From: Nostoc sp. UCD121 | GTDB taxonomy: Bacteria > Cyanobacteriota > Cyanobacteriia > Cyanobacteriales > Nostocaceae | DNA length: 64,000 bases | Assembly (NCBI RefSeq): GCF_014222285.1 | Contig: NZ_JACKZS010000008.1 | Span: 25,041 to 89,040, forward strand | Direction: 5' to 3' | Shown here: in pieces, positions 62,326-64,000 of the stretch | Numbering within the stretch: the stretch's first letter is position 1 | Layout: each line of letters starts with the position of its first letter | Made by a program: the position numbers and the translations under genes | The notes under the pieces: generated by a model | The model's input: the letters and a program-made list of their open reading frames with translations, nothing else | What the model was told of the DNA's origin: nothing | Databases searched by the model: none

Positions 62326-64000
62326 TCAAATTGGCTGTTTGCGCCAGCTACGTTTTTTCATCTTGGTTTGCCAAGATTCCATGTAGGTGTAGAAAACGGG
62401 CGTTAAATAAAGTGTGAGGAACTGCGAGAATACTAACCCCCCAACTACTGCCAAACCAAGGGGACGACGTGTATCTGCTCCGGCTCCCAAACCGAGAGCA
62501 ATTGGTAAAGTTCCCATGAGTGCTGCCATTGTCGTCATCATAATTGGACGAAATCTCACCAAGCAGGCTTCATAGATAGCATCATAAGGGGTTTTGCCGT
62601 TATGACGGGCAACGATCGCAAAGTCAACCATCATAATTCCGTTTTTCTTCACAATGCCAACTAGCAGAATGATGCCGACGAAGGCGTAAATATTCAAGTC
62701 AACTTGAAACAGCAACAGGGTCAGTATTGCCCCAAATCCAGCAGAAGGTAAGCTAGAAAGGATAGTTAGCGGGTGAATGAAGTTCTCGTAGAGAATCCCC
62801 AACACGATATAAATCACCAAGATGGCAACTAGCAGTAGCAGTCCTAAACCCTGAATCGAAGATTGGAATGCCTGCGCTGAACCTTGGAAACCTGTACTAA
62901 TAGTAGGTGGCAGTGTTTGACGGGCAAGTTCCTCAATTTTCCCAGTGACGTTACCTAGCGACACTCCTGGCTTCAGGTTAAAGGAGAAGGTGACAGATGC
63001 CAGTTGCCCTTTGTGGTTGATAGTTAAGGGGCCTACATCTTTGCTTAAGGTTGCTATGGCGTTGAGAGGCACAAGTTGTCCACTAGGGGCACGAACTGAG
63101 AGTAAATCTAGGGCATTGGAATTTTGCTGATATTTTGGTTCCACGCCCATAATTACTTGATACTGGCTATCGGGGGCGTAGATGGTAGAAACTTGGCGAG
63201 TACCATAAGCATTACTCAGAGCAGTTTCTATTTGATTGGCCGTCAAACCTAGAGCCGAAGCGTGGTCGCGGTTGATGTCTACTTTTACTTGCGGATTTTT
63301 GATTTGCAAATCGCTGTTGACATCCTGTAAATCTGAGAGCGATCGCAATTTCTCTTCTAAAGCTGGGGCGTACTGGTAAAGTTCCTGAATATTAGGGGTT
63401 TGCAGAGTAAATTGATACTGAGCTTTTGTCTGTTGTCCGCCCACATTAATCGCTGGGGGATTTTGTAAGAATACCTTGATTCCAGGTACAACTGACAACT
63501 TCGGTCGGAGTTCCTGCACAACTTCATCAGCACTGAGACGGCGCTCATGGCGGGGCTTGAGTTCGATTAAAAGTCGTCCCGCGTTGGCGGAAGCATTTGG
63601 CCCGCCAGCCCCGACACTGGAGTTGATGGAATCGATATTAGGATCGCGATAAGCGATCGCAGCTACAGCTTGTTGATGTTTTACCATCTCATCAAAGGAT
63701 ATATCCTCTGATGCCTGAGTTGTTGCTGTAATTTGCCCAACATCTGCGTTGGGAACAAACCCTTTCGGCACAATAATAAATAGATATACTGTCGCTACAA
63801 GAATCGCTCCCGAAATCACCATTGTCGTGCGGTGATACTTGAGTGATTTCTTCAAACTCCAATCGTATCCACCCAATATCACATTAAAAACGTTTTCCGA
63901 AAAGTTGTAGAGACGACGGTTAAAATTTTGAATTCGGGATTGGGGACTGGGGACTGGGGATTGGGAGTTAAGAATTTCTTCCCCTGCTTCCCCTGCTCCC
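62326..64000 (-). CDS. RND transporter, C-terminal half (gene runs off the window)
   Basis: The frame is open without a stop from 64000 to 62326; only the C-terminal 558 residues or so are present. The pre-TM7 part NRRLYNFSENVFNVILGGYD leads into TM7 (TTMVISGAILVATVYLFIIV), the second porter module, and helices with VGIVKKNGIMMVDFA (TM10 Lys, MdtB/C style) and LVRFRPIMMTTMAALMGTLP. A shorter start at 63882 would split this continuous fold, so the gene must begin upstream. A linker rich in Ser, Pro, Gly and Glu (63930-64000) comes from G-rich repeat DNA. It is different from the HAE1 pump at 46509. Its partner genes are outside the window. Confidence 0.9.
   Translation of the reverse strand, partial: GAGEAGEEILNSQSPVPSPQSRIQNFNRRLYNFSENVFNVILGGYDWSLKKSLKYHRTTMVISGAILVATVYLFIIVPKGFVPNADVGQITATTQASEDISFDEMVKHQQAVAAIAYRDPNIDSINSSVGAGGPNASANAGRLLIELKPRHERRLSADEVVQELRPKLSVVPGIKVFLQNPPAINVGGQQTKAQYQFTLQTPNIQELYQYAPALEEKLRSLSDLQDVNSDLQIKNPQVKVDINRDHASALGLTANQIETALSNAYGTRQVSTIYAPDSQYQVIMGVEPKYQQNSNALDLLSVRAPSGQLVPLNAIATLSKDVGPLTINHKGQLASVTFSFNLKPGVSLGNVTGKIEELARQTLPPTISTGFQGSAQAFQSSIQGLGLLLLVAILVIYIVLGILYENFIHPLTILSSLPSAGFGAILTLLLFQVDLNIYAFVGIILLVGIVKKNGIMMVDFAIVARHNGKTPYDAIYEACLVRFRPIMMTTMAALMGTLPIALGLGAGADTRRPLGLAVVGGLVFSQFLTLYLTPVFYTYMESWQTKMKKRSWRKQPI

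Overview
The window looks like chromosomal DNA of a filamentous, heterocyst-forming cyanobacterium of the Nostoc/Anabaena type. Signs of this are the many GCGATCGC (HIP1) octamers, heptamer short tandem repeats, dispersed intergenic palindromes, a Tab2-type protein, a DXCF cyanobacteriochrome, xisI and TA debris, and above all a hepC-hepA gene pair inside a long polysaccharide cluster that resembles the heterocyst envelope polysaccharide (HEP) island of Nostoc sp. PCC 7120. No rRNA, tRNA, CRISPR array or complete insertion sequence was recognised.

Layout. 1-8.5 kb: a MITE-like element, a frameshifted TPR pseudogene, tab2, a YciI-like gene and pheT on the minus strand; then a graveyard of toxin-antitoxin genes (Phd antitoxin with a doubly stopped PIN toxin, and an orphan VapB whose vapC is cut off after four codons); then a PatA-type response regulator. 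8.5-12.3 kb: a vWA protein, a PP2C-like phosphatase and a Ser/Thr kinase with TPRs, the gene set known as the TerY-phosphorylation triad, closed by a strong terminator.

12.6-38.8 kb: a one-directional polysaccharide island. It holds nucleotide-sugar genes (glucose-1-phosphate cytidylyltransferase, SDR, sugar C-methyltransferase, RmlC-like epimerase, SAF-domain oxidoreductase), about nine glycosyltransferases, a Wzc/BY-kinase, the degenerate sugar transferase HepC, the ABC exporter HepA and a Wzy/O-antigen-ligase-like membrane protein. Two genes tied to 2-oxoglutarate, an L-2-hydroxyglutarate oxidase and a PhyH-type dioxygenase, sit inside it. No Wzx flippase and no Wza channel are visible, so HepA is the only export candidate here.

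39.5-56.4 kb: an EAL-cyanobacteriochrome-GGDEF protein (light-linked c-di-GMP turnover), two MscS-type channels, a secreted M23 peptidase, an uncharacterised conserved gene, an RND efflux pump, a serralysin-like RTX metalloprotease with a P-domain between its RTX blocks, and S-adenosylhomocysteinase.

56.4-64 kb: accessory patch with an xisI remnant, an HNH endonuclease and its companion, a truncated second copy of that companion, an intact phd/PIN toxin pair, a hydroxylase-SDR fusion beside a fatty acid desaturase, a Uma2-family nuclease, a 42-bp tandem repeat and the 3' part of a second RND pump that runs off the window and carries a repeat-derived linker. All functional statements are from reading sequence motifs and remembered family knowledge; no search was run.
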